A stretch of DNA of 64,000 nt from Cryomorphaceae bacterium (GTDB lineage: Bacteria > Bacteroidota > Bacteroidia > Flavobacteriales_D > SKUL01), in assembly GCA_007695365.1 (NCBI GenBank), contig REDV01000083.1:36270-100269 (forward strand), given 5' to 3'. Below the pieces are notes generated by a model that had not been told where the DNA came from, did not search any database, and saw nothing but the letters and a program-made list of their open reading frames with translations. This document shows positions 9,017 to 18,691 of the stretch, in pieces. The position numbers and the translations under genes were made by a program. Position 1 is the stretch's first letter, and the number at the start of each line of letters is the position of its first letter.

Positions 9017-12000
9017 TTACATCTTCACTAAACGCTTAACCAACCGCTCTTCAGAATCCAAATCGCGAATTTCAACAAAGTATAAACCGGCCGGGAGGGC
9101 TTGCAAATTAATGGTGGTCATTTCGCGGAACTGCGGAGTTTGTGAAACTTCCACTCCTCCGATGTTCATCACGCGCAAGGCGTAATCGCGGTGGTTACCG
9201 GTTGCAATGGTGGCTATTCCACGGGCCGGATTGGGATACAGCACCACCTGCGCCGTGGGTACATCGGCTCGCTCATCCGAAGTGATAATCAACTCGGGTC
9301 CGTACACCGGAAGGGTGATGTGGCTGGGCTGCTCATCCGAAAAGTGAATGCTGTTGAGCACCACCCGCGGACTCATCTCCACACCATTAAATGTGTAAGT
9401 GGTTTCATCGCCGGGCTTCCAGCGAAAAAACTCACCATCCTCAATCGGCAGGTTGGGATTTACCTGGTAACGGGTGTAGTTGCTGCTGGAAATGAGTACT
9501 TTCATTTTATGACCGTGGCCAAAAGTATAGGCAATGGGGAGCAGGTTGAAATAGTATTCGTACACCTCGCCCAACTCAATATTGGTAAACGGGATGTTGT
9601 CTACGTCAAATGGGTAGGTAAAATCTGCGGTGATATCATCCGCAAGAGCAGCCGCATAATCCCGGGCACGCGCACTCACTGAACCTTCCACCACAAAGTA
9701 CTCCCGTCCGTCGGGATACACGTCCACGATCCGTACGAAGAAATCGGTATCTGTGGGGCCTTCATCCATACCTTCTATGGTGCTACGGGCCCACAATCTG
9801 GCCTGCGGAAAGCCAATTACACAGAGTGAATCTTCCTCGATCGGTGCCGTTTCAAACTGAATTACCCCGGGATGGGTAAGCGTATGCGGTGCGTAAAGCG
9901 GGTCGCTTAGCTCAAACTGGCCTTGGCTATCGCGCAGTCCATCGGGTGTTTTCACAATCATATTGGCGCCACCGATGCTGCGAACAGGGTCATTGGGGTC
10001 GTGCACATAGGTGTGAAATCCTTCGTCGGATTGAGGCTGGTTGTAGCTCAAGTCTCCGTTGCCGCGCAGATACAGCGTGCGGCGGTGAACGGGGTCTGCA
10101 GAGGTGGCTTCGGGGAGCGGAAAAGTGTCGGCCGACATCCAGTAGCTACCCAATGTATTGTTGCTAAAAGAGTTGTCGTCGTTAGGCCCGATGACGTAAA
10201 ACCGCACATTGGCTACTTCTTCTTCATTAAGGAAATCGCGGTACGGAATTCCGGTGGTACCGGGTTCAATGCCCGGAATAAGGGCGCCCAAAGGAATATC
10301 GGGCAGCGAAATAGGCTCTGAACCGCTTCCCAAAAGCGGAACCTCCCAGCTCAACTCTGCACTCACGTTGCTGAGAGGCTGGTTTCCGCCCAGTACAGCG
10401 AGCATTTCCTCAAAACTCAAGCGCACAGTATCTGCAGGAACCCGCAAATACAGAAAAGCCGTTCCCACAAAAGGGAGATCTACCGAAGCAATCACAGTAG
10501 GGTTATGAGAGCGCGGTATCATAAAACCCGGCTCGCGGTACTCAAATCCGTTTCCGTCGCAGCGGTAGTTGAGGTTGTAGCGGAACCAACTCAGAATTTC
10601 CGACTGTAAAGCGGAAGCTACCGGAAGGTTGTCGTCTGATAAATCCGCAAAATTCAGCCCGATGAGTTCACTCACATTGTCGGGATAGGTGCGGTCGCCG
10701 GTGGTGGTATTGCCAATGGTTTGGTGCGCCCATGGCCCGATTACCAGCTTCTGCAATTGTTGGTTGGTTTGTGCCGGATTGAGGTGTTGACGCATCTGTG
10801 CCCATGTTTCAATCTGGCCGTCAATAAAAATGTCGTACCAGCCGGTGAGGTGATAGGCCGGCACTTCCATGTTTGAATAACGACTGTGCGTGAGTCCGGG
10901 GCGCGGTGTGCTTCCCATTCCCGGAATACCGTCCGGGTCGTCATCGGGGACATCCACCACTACTCCATCTACAATTTTTCCTCGGCTCACCGATTCACCC
11001 ATCGCATCCACCATGGCCCGCGAGGCGTCCATTTCCCGTCGCCCGGTAGCATTGGGATACAAACCCGCCGGATGAAGACCTATGTCGCTGTCTGGGTAGC
11101 GCAATGCCACAAAATGGTCAATGGCCAGCTCGGCAGCGTCCTGCTTGTTCATTTCATAGGTGCGTGGAATTCCGTTTATGATAAGCGTTTGGGGCAAATC
11201 GTAATCGGCAGAGCTGTGCAAATCATTGTGTGGGTCGTCGTCAATCTCGTTCAAATCGTCATTCACCCCCGAAAAAATCTGCCCCTGCAACCATCCGTTC
11301 ACGAGGCGATGCCTCAATACGCCATTTTGAAAGGCCGTACTGCGGTAAAAATCGGCGGGCGCAACAATGGGAAAAAGAGCTTTCAGCCCGGGTTCATCAC
11401 TGTGAATACGGTGGGCCGCCGCTGCCTGGTATTGGTTGTAGCCCAATGCCGAGGCGCCAAACATAGCGATACGACCGTTGTACAGCAGGTCTTCGGTTTC
11501 GGGCGAACCATAACCGTCCAGATCATATTGACGGGTAAGCTGATGGCGTATGTACTCAATGGAATTGTAGCCATCTTCATGCCTGTTGGAGTTTCGCGGG
11601 TCATCAAAAGGCACCTTGTCCAAAGCGTGATCATACTCAGGGTGATAAGCATTCTTGTTCCACGAGTCGGAAATAAGCGGAAGGTACACGCCTTCAGAAG
11701 TATATCGTCCACGCTGATCCTGCACTGCATAAGCATAACCAAGAATACCAATAACCGCACCTTCAAGATTTTCTGACCCTTTGTTATACGGCGTACGCGA
11801 AAAGACCATTGGCAATTTATAGGGATTGGGGTTCTTAACCATTTGATCAGATGAGCAATCGTAAATACTATCGTACACAATAAACTGATGGTTGTTGGGT
11901 AGGACTTCAAAATCGTAGTTGAGCGAACTTCCAAACACATCCTGCAAAAAGTCGGGAATGTCAATGTTCACAGGAACAATCAGACTATCGCGGGTAATTG

Positions 12001-12187
12001 GAAGGTAAATATCGGTGCGAAGCTTTGTACCATCGGGCATGGTAAAATCTTCGGTAACCGGCGATGACATTTCCATGATATCATCTATCTGACCGTTGGG
12101 ATTGACCTGGGCAAAAATGGCCATCGGAAGGGCCATCAAAAGCAATAAGCTATTGTTAATAAGCTGTTCCAGAAACATGGTTACCAT
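9017..12187 (-). CDS. Secreted CocE/NonD (S15) family hydrolase with T9SS sorting domain
   Basis: 1056 residues. A signal peptide (hydrophobic L-L-L-L-M-A-L-P to F-A-Q) is followed by the X-Pro dipeptidyl-peptidase/CocE alpha/beta hydrolase. The nucleophile elbow is F-G-A-S-A-L-G-Y (near 245), with the acid in W-Y-D-I-F-I-D-G (near 455) and His in G-P-W-A-H-Q (near 490). The jelly-roll PepX C-terminal domain ends near 970 (G-H-G-H-K-M-K-V-L-I-S-S-S-N). The final 80 residues (Y-P-N-P-A-R-G to V-K-R-L-V-K-M) form a T9SS type A sorting domain. It should act outside the cell as an esterase or peptidase. It is longer than a bare CocE (550-650) because of insertions and the sorting domain. ATG 12178 is an alternative start. 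Confidence 0.9.
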   Translation of the reverse strand: MVTMFLEQLINNSLLLLMALPMAIFAQVNPNGQIDDIMEMSSPVTEDFTMPDGTKLRTDIYLPITRDSLIVPVNIDIPDFLQDVFGSSLNYDFEVLPNNHQFIVYDSIYDCSSDQMVKNPNPYKLPMVFSRTPYNKGSENLEGAVIGILGYAYAVQDQRGRYTSEGVYLPLISDSWNKNAYHPEYDHALDKVPFDDPRNSNRHEDGYNSIEYIRHQLTRQYDLDGYGSPETEDLLYNGRIAMFGASALGYNQYQAAAAHRIHSDEPGLKALFPIVAPADFYRSTAFQNGVLRHRLVNGWLQGQIFSGVNDDLNEIDDDPHNDLHSSADYDLPQTLIINGIPRTYEMNKQDAAELAIDHFVALRYPDSDIGLHPAGLYPNATGRREMDASRAMVDAMGESVSRGKIVDGVVVDVPDDDPDGIPGMGSTPRPGLTHSRYSNMEVPAYHLTGWYDIFIDGQIETWAQMRQHLNPAQTNQQLQKLVIGPWAHQTIGNTTTGDRTYPDNVSELIGLNFADLSDDNLPVASALQSEILSWFRYNLNYRCDGNGFEYREPGFMIPRSHNPTVIASVDLPFVGTAFLYLRVPADTVRLSFEEMLAVLGGNQPLSNVSAELSWEVPLLGSGSEPISLPDIPLGALIPGIEPGTTGIPYRDFLNEEEVANVRFYVIGPNDDNSFSNNTLGSYWMSADTFPLPEATSADPVHRRTLYLRGNGDLSYNQPQSDEGFHTYVHDPNDPVRSIGGANMIVKTPDGLRDSQGQFELSDPLYAPHTLTHPGVIQFETAPIEEDSLCVIGFPQARLWARSTIEGMDEGPTDTDFFVRIVDVYPDGREYFVVEGSVSARARDYAAALADDITADFTYPFDVDNIPFTNIELGEVYEYYFNLLPIAYTFGHGHKMKVLISSSNYTRYQVNPNLPIEDGEFFRWKPGDETTYTFNGVEMSPRVVLNSIHFSDEQPSHITLPVYGPELIITSDERADVPTAQVVLYPNPARGIATIATGNHRDYALRVMNIGGVEVSQTPQFREMTTINLQALPAGLYFVEIRDLDSEERLVKRLVKM

Positions 12188-12364
12188 TGGTTTAGGTTGT
12201 TGGAGGGCTCAAGTTAGCAAAATATGGCGTTGCGGACAATCTCATGTGGGCTGTAAACTTGACATCTGCGGCCACTGATGGCAACCAAATGCCTTTTGGG
12301 GTGTTGAACTGCCGAACACTGCACAACGAGGTTCAAAAACTTCAGATATCTTCGCACGGCACGC

Positions 12365-14683
12365 ATGGCACGACAGCTCTCCATCCTCACCCTGATTGTA
12401 CTCGCTTTGGTTTCCGGTTATTTCATTGCCGGCCTGGGCAGCGTGGGCTTTGATTACGACTTTGAGAAGTTCTTTCCGGAAGACGACCCCGAAACGCAGT
12501 ACTTTCTGGATTACCGCAAAACCTTTGGCAGCGACAACGATTTTGTACTGATTGGCCTTTTGAACCGCGAGGGCATTTTTAACGAGGGTTTTTTGAGGAA
12601 GGTAGATCGTCTGACGGATTCACTCGCCACCGCCCGCCATGTGCTCAGTGTACAATCGCCCACCCGCGTTAAGCAGCTCACTTTCGACCCGCTCTTTGGT
12701 ACCCCCATCGAGCGTGCATGGCTCCGGTTTGACCAACCACAACATTACCAGCGTGATTCGTCGCGCATTTACCGGCACCCTCCACTGGTCGGCACGCTCT
12801 TTTCTCCCCACGGCAAGGCACTTTGCCTGTTTGTGGAGACAGACGAGTACATCAGCAAAGAAGCCGCCGATGAACTGGCCGCCGACCTGAACCGCATCAT
12901 GAATAGCTTTACTTTTGACGAGCTGCACATGGCCGGGCGAGCCACCGGTCAGGCCTATTATGTGGATCTGTTGCAACACGAGTTTATCCTCTTTATCAGC
13001 CTGAGTATTCTGCTTATCATCGTGTTTTTAGTGGTGGCATTCCGCTCATTTTGGGGAGTGTGGGTGCCATTGCTTGTGGTGATGATGGCTGTGCTCTGGA
13101 CGGTGGGCATTCTGGCCCGCATGGATTTGCCACTGGGCATTATGCTGAATGTGCTTCCCGTGATTGTTTTTGTGGTAGGCGTGAGTGATGTGGTGCACCT
13201 CGTTACGCGCTATTTTGAGGAGCTGCGCAATGGTAAACCCAAGATGCTGGCCCTTAAAACCGCATACAAGGAAGTGGGATTGGCCACCCTGCTCACTTCT
13301 CTGACCACCGCCATCGGGTTTTTAACACTGCTCACTTCTAATATCCAGCCCATCCGTGAGTTTGGCAGCTACACCGCCATGGGCATTGTGCTGGCCTTTT
13401 TGCTGGCCTTTACCCTGCTTCCGGCGGTGCTGAGCCTCTCCTCTATTCCAGAGGCGGTGAACCATCCTACCAACCGCAACTTCTGGGACCGCCAATTGCG
13501 AAAGCTGCTGTCCAGGGTATTGCTGCATCCCAAACGAACCTTTGCCGGTTGTATCGCCGTACTGGCTATCAGCCTGGTGGGCACTTCGATGATGGTGTCA
13601 GACAATTACCTGCTCGAAGATCTGCGCGAGTCAGACCCGCTGAGGCAGAATTTTTACTTTCTGGAAGAACACTTTGGCGGTGTGCGCCCTTTTGAAATGT
13701 CGCTTTACGTGCAGGGAGACCGCGATGTGTGGGACCTTGAAGTGCTGCGCGAAATGGACAAACTCAGCCAGTATCTTCAGGAGGACTATGAGGTGGGCGC
13801 GCAGATTTCGGTTTTGCAGGTGGTGAAAACCCTTAACCAGGGACGCCACAACGGAAACCCCGAGCGCTACCGCCTGCCCGATACCCAGGAGCAACTCAAC
13901 AAGCTGGTGCGAAACATGGAGCAGGCACAACGCGCCGGAATGCTCAAGGCGCTGCTCAACGAAGATGCCAATCGCGCGCGCATGGCGGGGCGCATTGCCG
14001 ACGAGGGCAACATTGCCGTAAGCAACAAAGACGCGCAACTGGCTACCTTCTTTGCCGAAAACATCAACCCCGGGCTTTTGCAGTACCGATTAACCGGAAC
14101 TTCACTGCTTATTGACCTGAACAACAAATCGCTGTCAACCAATATGATATACGGACTGCTCATTGCATTTGGCGTGATTGCGCTGATTATGGGCGTGCTC
14201 TTTCGCTCGATGAAGATGGTGATTATTACGCTTATCCCCAACATGTTGCCCTTGGTGATGATTGCGGGTATTATGGGTTTTGCCGGCATTCCTTTAAAGG
14301 TGAGTACCTCCATTATATTTACCATTGCTTTTGGTATTGCGGTGGACGACACCATTCACTTTATGAGCAAACTGAAGCTGGAGTTAATGAAAGGAAAAAG
14401 TATGCTCTACGCCGTGAAGCGCACCTTTCTCTCCACCGGAAAAGCCATTGTGGTAACCAGTATTATACTTTGCGGCGGATTTATCACGCTGATAGGCTCC
14501 AACTTCCTCGGCACTTTCTACATCGGTCTGCTGATCAGCCTGATGCTCTTATTTGCCGTACTGGCCGATTTGCTGCTGCTGCCTGTGTTGTTGTTTTTCT
14601 TTTACCCGAGGGAGAAATTTATACCCGGGAATCAGCAATCGGTTTCCGAACCAAAACCTTTTCGCTCTGTTACAACGGGATAA
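12365..14683 (+). CDS. RND superfamily (MMPL-type) exporter
   Basis: 772 residues with the duplicated RND layout: one membrane helix, a large periplasmic loop (about 30-200), five helices (205-365), a helix near 390, a second loop (410-590), and five more helices (590-760). The segment D-V-V-H-L-V-T-R-Y in the first half and D-D-T-I-H-F-M-S-K in the second are the paired TM4-type motifs that carry proton-relay Asp residues. Proteins of this class move lipids or hydrophobic compounds. No periplasmic adaptor or outer-membrane channel is next to it, as is usual for MMPL-type members. The photolyase-like frame begins within about 10 bp of its stop. Confidence 0.9.
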   Translation: MARQLSILTLIVLALVSGYFIAGLGSVGFDYDFEKFFPEDDPETQYFLDYRKTFGSDNDFVLIGLLNREGIFNEGFLRKVDRLTDSLATARHVLSVQSPTRVKQLTFDPLFGTPIERAWLRFDQPQHYQRDSSRIYRHPPLVGTLFSPHGKALCLFVETDEYISKEAADELAADLNRIMNSFTFDELHMAGRATGQAYYVDLLQHEFILFISLSILLIIVFLVVAFRSFWGVWVPLLVVMMAVLWTVGILARMDLPLGIMLNVLPVIVFVVGVSDVVHLVTRYFEELRNGKPKMLALKTAYKEVGLATLLTSLTTAIGFLTLLTSNIQPIREFGSYTAMGIVLAFLLAFTLLPAVLSLSSIPEAVNHPTNRNFWDRQLRKLLSRVLLHPKRTFAGCIAVLAISLVGTSMMVSDNYLLEDLRESDPLRQNFYFLEEHFGGVRPFEMSLYVQGDRDVWDLEVLREMDKLSQYLQEDYEVGAQISVLQVVKTLNQGRHNGNPERYRLPDTQEQLNKLVRNMEQAQRAGMLKALLNEDANRARMAGRIADEGNIAVSNKDAQLATFFAENINPGLLQYRLTGTSLLIDLNNKSLSTNMIYGLLIAFGVIALIMGVLFRSMKMVIITLIPNMLPLVMIAGIMGFAGIPLKVSTSIIFTIAFGIAVDDTIHFMSKLKLELMKGKSMLYAVKRTFLSTGKAIVVTSIILCGGFITLIGSNFLGTFYIGLLISLMLLFAVLADLLLLPVLLFFFYPREKFIPGNQQSVSEPKPFRSVTTG

Positions 14684-14691
14684 AACTACCG

Positions 14692-14814
14692 TTGCTTCAA
14701 ACAGCCAGCATACCCAGACCCGATTTTCCTGTTTCACGACGGGCCATTGCTGCCCGTCTTGCCGAAACAGACCCGCTGCAATACGGACGTACACGAAATT
14801 TCATCAACTGAGAT
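14692..14814 (+). pseudogene. Interrupted 5' part of the photolyase-like gene
   Basis: This stretch is in the same frame as the downstream photolyase-like ORF and encodes residues that look like the front of the same protein: P-D-F-P-V-S, A-A-R-L-A-E-T-D-P-L-Q-Y-G, then R-T-R-N-F-I-N. A TGA at 14809-14811 follows, and the reading continues as D-V-S-Y-L-S-P-Y-I-S-R-G. In related proteins the join reads R-N-(Y/F)-x-x-G-x-V-x-x-L-S-P-Y-I-S-R-G, so a GGA to TGA change would explain it. The start is uncertain: TTG 14692 is the first plausible one after the upstream stop at 14683. Confidence 0.6.
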
Positions 14815-15810
14815 GTGAGCTACTTGTCGCCCTACATCTCACGCGGGGTGCTGTCCACCAAAAAAGTGCTGCAACACATCAAGGATCAAGGCCACGACCT
14901 GAAACAATGCGAGAAATTTGTGCAGGAACTCGCATGGTGCGACTACTGGCAGGAGGTTTGGCGCAACAAGGACAACGCCATCAACCGCGATTTGAAACAT
15001 CCGCAACCCGATGCGCAGTTCGACGGAATGCCCATGGCGCTCTTGAATGCCCATACCGGAATTACTGCCATTGACGAAGCCGTAGAGGTTCTGTACGAAA
15101 CGGGCTACATGCACAATCACCTTCGTATGTATGTGGCTGCGGTAGCCTGTAATGTGGCGCGCTGCCATTGGTACAATCCTGCACAATGGATGTACTACCA
15201 CCTGCTGGATGGCGATTGGGCAAGCAACGCATTGAGCTGGCAATGGGTGGCAGGCTCCAACAGCAGCAAGAAGTACGTAGCCAACCAGGAAAATATCAAC
15301 CGCTACGCGGGCACTTCGCAGCGCCGAACTTTTCTCGACATCCCCTACGAAGGTTTTGAGCACATGGCTATTCCACCAGTGCTGAGCCAGGTGCAATCCC
15401 TCATCTTCCAAACAGATCTACCCGAAACACCTGAACCCAAACTCAATCCCAATCTGCCCCTGCTCGTGTATCACAGCTATCACCTTGATCCGGATTGGCA
15501 TGCAGATATGGACGTCAACCGGGTGCTGCTACTCGAACCGGAGCTATTTAAACGCTATCCTGTTTCGGAACGGGTATTGGCTTTTATCCTCAATTGTGCC
15601 CGGCTCACAGAAGGCATTCAGGTGTTTTGCGGAAGTTTCGGCTCTTTGCAAAAAATTTACGGCGCACAAGATATTCGCTGGAAAGAGCACCGCCTTTGTA
15701 CGCACTATATCGGCAAACCGGAACCGCCGGACAGAATGTTTCCCGTAACGGGTTACTTCAGCTCGTTTTTCGCCTTTTGGAAACAATACCAAAAACACAT
15801 GGAGTGGTAA
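14815..15810 (+). CDS. Photolyase/cryptochrome-like FAD-binding protein (5'-truncated by an in-frame stop)
   Basis: 331 residues if translation starts at GTG 14815. The helical FAD-binding fold of photolyases is clear: L-S-P-Y-I-S-R-G at the front, then G-D-W-A-S-N-A-L-S-W-Q-W-V-A-G-S (near 140) and the N-Q-E-N-I-N-R-Y region. The alpha/beta antenna domain that precedes this fold in true photolyases is absent. Such stand-alone FAD-domain proteins are known in bacteria, but their activity is unclear. About 40 N-terminal residues with family-like sequence lie upstream beyond an in-frame TGA. The protein may be lost, made shorter from the GTG, or intact if the stop is a sequence error. A flavin reductase-like gene follows 36 bp downstream. 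Confidence 0.75.
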   Translation: MSYLSPYISRGVLSTKKVLQHIKDQGHDLKQCEKFVQELAWCDYWQEVWRNKDNAINRDLKHPQPDAQFDGMPMALLNAHTGITAIDEAVEVLYETGYMHNHLRMYVAAVACNVARCHWYNPAQWMYYHLLDGDWASNALSWQWVAGSNSSKKYVANQENINRYAGTSQRRTFLDIPYEGFEHMAIPPVLSQVQSLIFQTDLPETPEPKLNPNLPLLVYHSYHLDPDWHADMDVNRVLLLEPELFKRYPVSERVLAFILNCARLTEGIQVFCGSFGSLQKIYGAQDIRWKEHRLCTHYIGKPEPPDRMFPVTGYFSSFFAFWKQYQKHMEW

Positions 15811-15846
15811 AGCAAAGAATCTTTCAAACCCATACACGACAAGAAT

Positions 15847-16476
15847 ATGCACCTTCAAACAACTGACATTGAACAAATGGACCGTATCCGGCGGCTCAAT
15901 ATCATTAACTCGGTAACCGGCATTAAACCTGCCAATCTGGTGGGCACGCGCTCACCCGACGGCAACAGCAATCTCGCCATTTTCAGTTCGGTGGTGCATT
16001 TGGGCAGCAATCCGCCCTTGCTGGGTATGGTGTTGCGTCCGCGTACCGAAGTTAGGCGACATACCTTTGAGAACATCGAGCAGCTGGGGGTTTACACGCT
16101 GAATCATGTTCCGGTTACGCACGTAGCCCCTGCGCATCAAACTTCAGCCAAATATCCGAGGGAAATTTCAGAATTTGAGGCCGTTGGATTTACAGAGGAA
16201 TACATAGAAGGATTTGAAGCTCCTTTTGTACAGGAGAGTCATTTGAAACTAGGGTTACAGCTAGAGGAGGTTATTCCTATCGCCACCAACGACACTTTGC
16301 TGGTGATAGGACGCATATTACACATCATAGCGCCTGACGGTGCCTTTGATGATGAAGGCCACCTGGATTTGGGCCAATTGGGCTCTGCCGGTATTTCAGG
16401 CTTGAACAGCTATTATTCGCTGCAAAAAGAAGCGCAATTTCTATATGCTCGAGTGGGATCGTTTCGTGATTACTAA
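15847..16476 (+). CDS. Flavin reductase-like FMN-binding split-barrel protein
   Basis: 209 residues of the flavin reductase-like family. Signature-like features are the N-terminal strand with N-L-V-G-T-R-S-P-D-G-N-S-N-L-A, then S-N-P-P-L-L-G-M-V-L-R-P, then H-T-F-E-N-I and the Y-T-L-N-H strand. These bind FMN in a dimeric split barrel. The gene lies 36 bp after the photolyase-like gene on the same strand, and the two are plausibly co-transcribed. It might supply reduced flavin or handle a shared substrate, but that is inference. Confidence 0.85.
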   Translation: MHLQTTDIEQMDRIRRLNIINSVTGIKPANLVGTRSPDGNSNLAIFSSVVHLGSNPPLLGMVLRPRTEVRRHTFENIEQLGVYTLNHVPVTHVAPAHQTSAKYPREISEFEAVGFTEEYIEGFEAPFVQESHLKLGLQLEEVIPIATNDTLLVIGRILHIIAPDGAFDDEGHLDLGQLGSAGISGLNSYYSLQKEAQFLYARVGSFRDY

Positions 16477-17117
16477 AACGATTAATTCCGGGAACTTCAG
16501 TGGCAATATGACGACACCCAAATCCTCAATTTCCAAAACTGAAATGCGCCCAGGCCTTTGCTGCATTCGGAACAACAATAGGTCAATAATGCTCTGCTTA
16601 TAAGGAATTGTTCCGGATTTTGTTCTGGTTGATGAGTTAGCCCAGATCATTGAGTCAAGAGTTCCAATGAAGATCCTATGCGGTACAGCTGGTAAAAGTG
16701 CCGCTCAATACCGATGTGGTTAAGTCGCGAAGCACTGGCTCCGTTATAGGCTTTGGTTGTAAGCGCAAACGACTTACCAAGCGGATAAAATGTTTCGGTC
16801 ATCAGAGAAAATTGAAACGCAGAATTACTCAATGGTTTCGATTGTCTACTAGTGTTTGTGTTAACTGATGTCAAAACATGATTTGTGCAAGGATGTTTTG
16901 TTTTTTGCGCGAAGATTGAAAGCAACAGAACTGACTGTAGTATTGTTTGCATCAAGGTGTGGCCCGGATTATTTGGTAGTGAGAATAAATTGACATCAGT
17001 GTCCACTTCGTAGGACGCGGAATTACATCAAAAACCTTCGTGAATAGCTTCGCGCGGGTGCTTATTGAAATGGCAGATTCTTAGATCAAGCATTCAAAAT
17101 TCGAATAGATCCGGTTC
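16477..17117. other. Intergenic stretch without a convincing gene
   Basis: About 640 bp between the flavin reductase-like and outer-membrane barrel genes. Two weak minus-strand frames exist: 16441-16650, which overlaps the flavin reductase gene, and 16647-17006, which has a signal-peptide-like start at an internal Met (M-Q-T-I-L-Q-S-V-L-L-L). They lie in different frames and match nothing I know. The stretch could hold a decayed secreted-protein gene. I see no RNA gene or clear terminator. Confidence 0.4.
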
Positions 17118-17792
17118 CTAGAACTGAATACCCGCTGCAAATTGTATCCAACGGTTTTTGTACCGTGGTGTTGAAGAACTGCCGTCGCCATGATTGTCAA
17201 GTACGTCCCAACCTACCCTTGAGGCAAAAACAAATTGGTGCACAATTACATCAAAGCCAATTACAAAGCCGAGCATATTACGTCGGATATTGTCGTTGTC
17301 AAACTGTTCTTGTTGCTCAACGCTATTCGATCCAAAGGTGTACTTATTGGCCTCCCTGAGCAGGAAGGAATATTGCGGACCTCCCACAATGGTCAGGAAA
17401 GTAGCCGGTTTTAATTGAAGTTGCAGCGGAATATCAAGGTGAGTAGTGGTTCTTCTGAACGTATATTCGCTGCCCAGCAGGGTGCCATCTGCCCGAAATC
17501 CTTTTTGCGAAAGCAGTACTTCAGGTTGAAAACCGAGGTAGGTACCAATCGGAATACCGAGCCAGACCCCGCCGGCAAAACCCATTTTTGAATCCGCGCG
17601 AAAATCACCTCCGCGCTGGTCCCACACATTGCTAAGGTTGGCTCCGGCTTTCACACCTACTTTGAGATCATCCCTTGCATCAGGCTGCGCCATGGCTTGT
17701 TGCGCCATTGCAGCACTGAGCATTACTACACACAACATTATCATACTTTTACCTGGTGTGCTGATTTCGGAAAACAAATTTTTCTTTTTCAT
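17118..17792 (-). CDS. Outer-membrane beta-barrel protein (PorT/OmpW-like size)
   Basis: 224 residues. A signal peptide (about residues 1-35, ending A-M-A-Q) is followed by alternating hydrophobic and polar strands typical of an 8-10-stranded barrel: G-V-K-A-G-A-N-L-S-N-V near the start, and a C-terminal aromatic strand (W-I-Q-F-A-A-G-I-Q-F) ending in Phe, as expected for BAM recognition. Bacteroidota outer_membrane_beta-barrel_2 proteins have this shape. The function is not deducible. Confidence 0.8.
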   Translation of the reverse strand: MKKKNLFSEISTPGKSMIMLCVVMLSAAMAQQAMAQPDARDDLKVGVKAGANLSNVWDQRGGDFRADSKMGFAGGVWLGIPIGTYLGFQPEVLLSQKGFRADGTLLGSEYTFRRTTTHLDIPLQLQLKPATFLTIVGGPQYSFLLREANKYTFGSNSVEQQEQFDNDNIRRNMLGFVIGFDVIVHQFVFASRVGWDVLDNHGDGSSSTPRYKNRWIQFAAGIQF

Positions 17793-18304
17793 GGTTCTGA
17801 TTTATTCATTTTAGTGATATGATTGAGGCTCTCATTATTGCGCTCTGCAGAGATAACTCATAACACAGAGGGCAGCCATAAATCTTCATCAAATATACTT
17901 GTCACGAGGACAGCATGGGCCTTAGATGCTCTAAATCAATAAATCATACAACAACGACACAAAAAACCGCAAAAGCCGTATCTATGTTCAAAGCATTATT
18001 GTTATCACTTTAAAACGAAAAAATTAAATGTGGATGTACCGGGTTACACCATGACGGAAAGGGGAACGAAAATTAGTGTGAGACCATAAAGTTCAGAGGC
18101 CTTCGTGGATTTAGTTAAACCGTCCGGTTTGAAAGAACTACGCGAAGGCATTGGCAGCTGAAAATTCTTTTAGAGCTGGGGTGAGGTTATTTGAAAATGG
18201 TCAAAATCCTTTACATTCCTTGTATAAAGAAGCTTTACTGTGTAAAAAGTAAGCCGCCAGAATAGAGTCAAAAGGAAAGTAAAAGGCAAAAGTGCTCTTG
18301 CGGT
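17793..18304. other. Intergenic stretch with no recognised feature
   Basis: About 510 bp, more AT-rich than its surroundings, between the barrel gene and the end of the mrp operon. I find no open frame of useful length, RNA gene or strong hairpin. Its left end must carry the barrel gene's promoter, but no good TTG/TAnnTTTG pair is seen. Confidence 0.4.
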
Positions 18305-18691
18305 CTATGCCTCTACCTCCGTACCGTCGCCACCTTTTTTACCTCTATGCTCAGAATCCACGCCGTCGTGGTACTTACCAGCGAGTTCATCGTGGGTGGA
18401 GCGCTCCCACATACTTGTTCCGGTAAAATAGGCGGTACGTCCGATCATGTGAGCGGCCACAGGTGCAGTGAGGAGCAGAAAGCTGATAATGGCCAGCACA
18501 CGCGATACAACCGACGCCTCTTGAAAGTACACCGCCGCCGCAGCCAGCACGAGGCCTACGCCTAGTGTAGCAGCCTTGGTGGTTACCGAAACGCGAAGGT
18601 AAAAATCGGGCATACGCACCAAACCAATGGAGGCCAGCAGAATAAAAATGGCACCAATGGCACTGAGTATCATCACAAACACGTCACTCAT
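18305..18691 (-). CDS. mrpG: Na+/H+ antiporter subunit G
   Basis: 128 residues. Three membrane helices (roughly 5-25, 38-60, 66-88) with G-L-V-R-M-P-D-F-Y-L-R after the first, the hallmark of MrpG/MnhG, then a hydrophilic, charged tail of about 35 residues. It is the last gene of the mrp operon and overlaps mrpF by 8 bp. MrpG is a small structural subunit of the seven-part complex in the inner membrane, needed for assembly. Confidence 0.92.
   Translation of the reverse strand: MSDVFVMILSAIGAIFILLASIGLVRMPDFYLRVSVTTKAATLGVGLVLAAAAVYFQEASVVSRVLAIISFLLLTAPVAAHMIGRTAYFTGTSMWERSTHDELAGKYHDGVDSEHRGKKGGDGTEVEA

Noticed and set aside
14809..14811. Selenocysteine reading of the TGA in the photolyase-like gene
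   Set aside because: The homologous position is Gly, no stem-loop for insertion is seen just after it, and no family member uses Sec here.
16647..17006. 119-residue minus-strand frame
   Set aside because: No family, no conserved pattern; only a weak signal-peptide-like stretch. Kept as a note in the intergenic entry.
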